Origin: Lentisphaerota bacterium
Lineage (GTDB): Bacteria; Verrucomicrobiota; Kiritimatiellia; RFP12; UBA3636
DNA length: 8,749 bases
Direction: 5' to 3'
NCBI GenBank assembly: GCA_012514445.1
Contig: JAAZAI010000560.1
Coordinates: 1-8,749 of the forward strand
Shown here one piece after another: positions 8,557 through 8,749 of this stretch. Position numbers and translations under genes: made by a program. How positions within the stretch are numbered: the first letter of the stretch is position 1; every line of letters starts with the position of its first letter. Under the pieces are notes generated by a model. The model was not told the origin of the DNA. It worked only from the letters and a program-made list of their open reading frames with translations, and searched no databases.

Positions 8557-8613
8557 AAAACAAAAGAAGCGGAAACCGGTCGATGCCGGCCCCACATCGC
8601 AATCCACTTGCAC

Positions 8614-8643
8614 AGACTACCGGAAACGCGCCCCGGAAGTCAA
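8614..8643 (-). promoter_or_regulatory. Candidate distal promoter for the nusA operon
   Basis: TTGACT (complement of 8638-8643; 5 of 6 match) with an 18-bp spacer and TAGTCT (complement of 8614-8619; 3 of 6 match). It would give a leader of about 90 bases. It starts immediately downstream of the ExbD-like stop codon. The -10 is poor, so this is tentative. Confidence 0.25.
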
Positions 8644-8656
8644 TCTCGAAATGCGG

Positions 8657-8749
8657 CTACATGCTGAAGACGGAGAGGTTTCGCAACCCAACCTTGTTGC
8701 AGACGTCGAGCGCGCGGACGAGCAGGCCGTGGGGCGAGTCGCCGGTGCA
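8657..8749 (-). CDS. ExbD/TolR-family protein, C-terminal fragment
   Basis: The last 30 residues and TAG stop of a gene entering from the right edge. The tail contains GDSPHGLLVRALDVC and then GLRNLSVFS, matching the C-terminal periplasmic region of ExbD/TolR proteins, where a G-x-V-V-x-x-L-D-x-x-x-x-x-G-hydrophobic-x-x-hydrophobic pattern closes the domain. ExbD partners with ExbB to energise TonB-dependent transport across the outer membrane from the proton gradient, so this hints at a Gram-negative envelope. ExbD and TolR cannot be told apart from this much sequence. The gene ends 142 bp before nusA on the same strand. Confidence 0.7.
   Translation of the reverse strand, partial: CTGDSPHGLLVRALDVCNKVGLRNLSVFSM

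Larger units (their letters stand above)
8515..8656 (-). other. Non-coding leader between the ExbD-like gene and nusA
   Basis: 142 bp without a credible gene. On the minus strand it holds two candidate sigma-70 promoters, a T-rich tract (complement of A-runs at 8555-8565), and a 12-bp palindrome. It is the most AT-rich stretch of the right half. It is the only gap large enough to hold a promoter for the nusA operon in this window. Confidence 0.6.

Noticed and set aside
8555..8599. Possible intrinsic terminator after the ExbD-like gene (stem CGATG/CATCG, 8581-8599, T-rich tract downstream)
   Set aside because: The stem is only 5 bp with a 9-base loop, and the T run lies about 16 bases beyond it, so it does not fit an intrinsic terminator.
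8515..8613. 33-residue N-terminal extension of NusA from ATG 8613
   Set aside because: The extra residues have no NusA similarity and cover the promoter-like leader; the family start is at 8514.

Overview
The window is GC-rich, densely packed bacterial chromosome. It holds six complete genes, the 3' end of a seventh, and one small complete gene of unknown role. Everything from 2352 to the right edge is on the minus strand; 167-2351 is on the plus strand. The host looks like a Gram-negative polysaccharide degrader. The evidence is an ExbD-type tail, secreted glycoside hydrolases, and an IF2 with a very long Ala/Pro-rich linker. A Kiritimatiellota/Verrucomicrobiota-type (PVC) genome fits, but this is an impression and not proof.

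Right part (minus strand, read from 8749 down): the C-terminus of an ExbD/TolR-like protein, a 142-bp non-coding gap with candidate promoters, then nusA, infB and rbfA. This is the classic transcription/translation cluster. nusA and infB overlap by 4 bp (ATGA), infB and rbfA are 35 bp apart, and rbfA overlaps the next gene by 11 bp. That gene encodes a secreted protein that looks like an archaemetzincin with its catalytic residues replaced. After 17 bp comes a secreted GH16 beta-glucanase. Two secreted accessory genes therefore sit at the 3' end of a housekeeping operon, with no room for a terminator between the cistrons.

Left part (plus strand): a small membrane-anchored protein with a carboxypeptidase-regulatory-like beta domain, and 25 bp later a secreted GH5 glycosidase with an N-terminal beta-sandwich module. 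The GH5 and GH16 genes converge with no gap: the palindrome TGATCA at 2349-2354 supplies both stop codons. GH5 and GH16 together suggest beta-glucan breakdown outside the cytoplasm.

The most noteworthy items are the putative pseudo-metzincin coupled to rbfA, the attachment of GH16 to the nusA-infB-rbfA operon, the zero-gap convergence, and tandem duplications inside the N-terminal hydrophobic segments of two neighbouring plus-strand genes. I see no RNA genes, CRISPR arrays, insertion sequences or phage genes.
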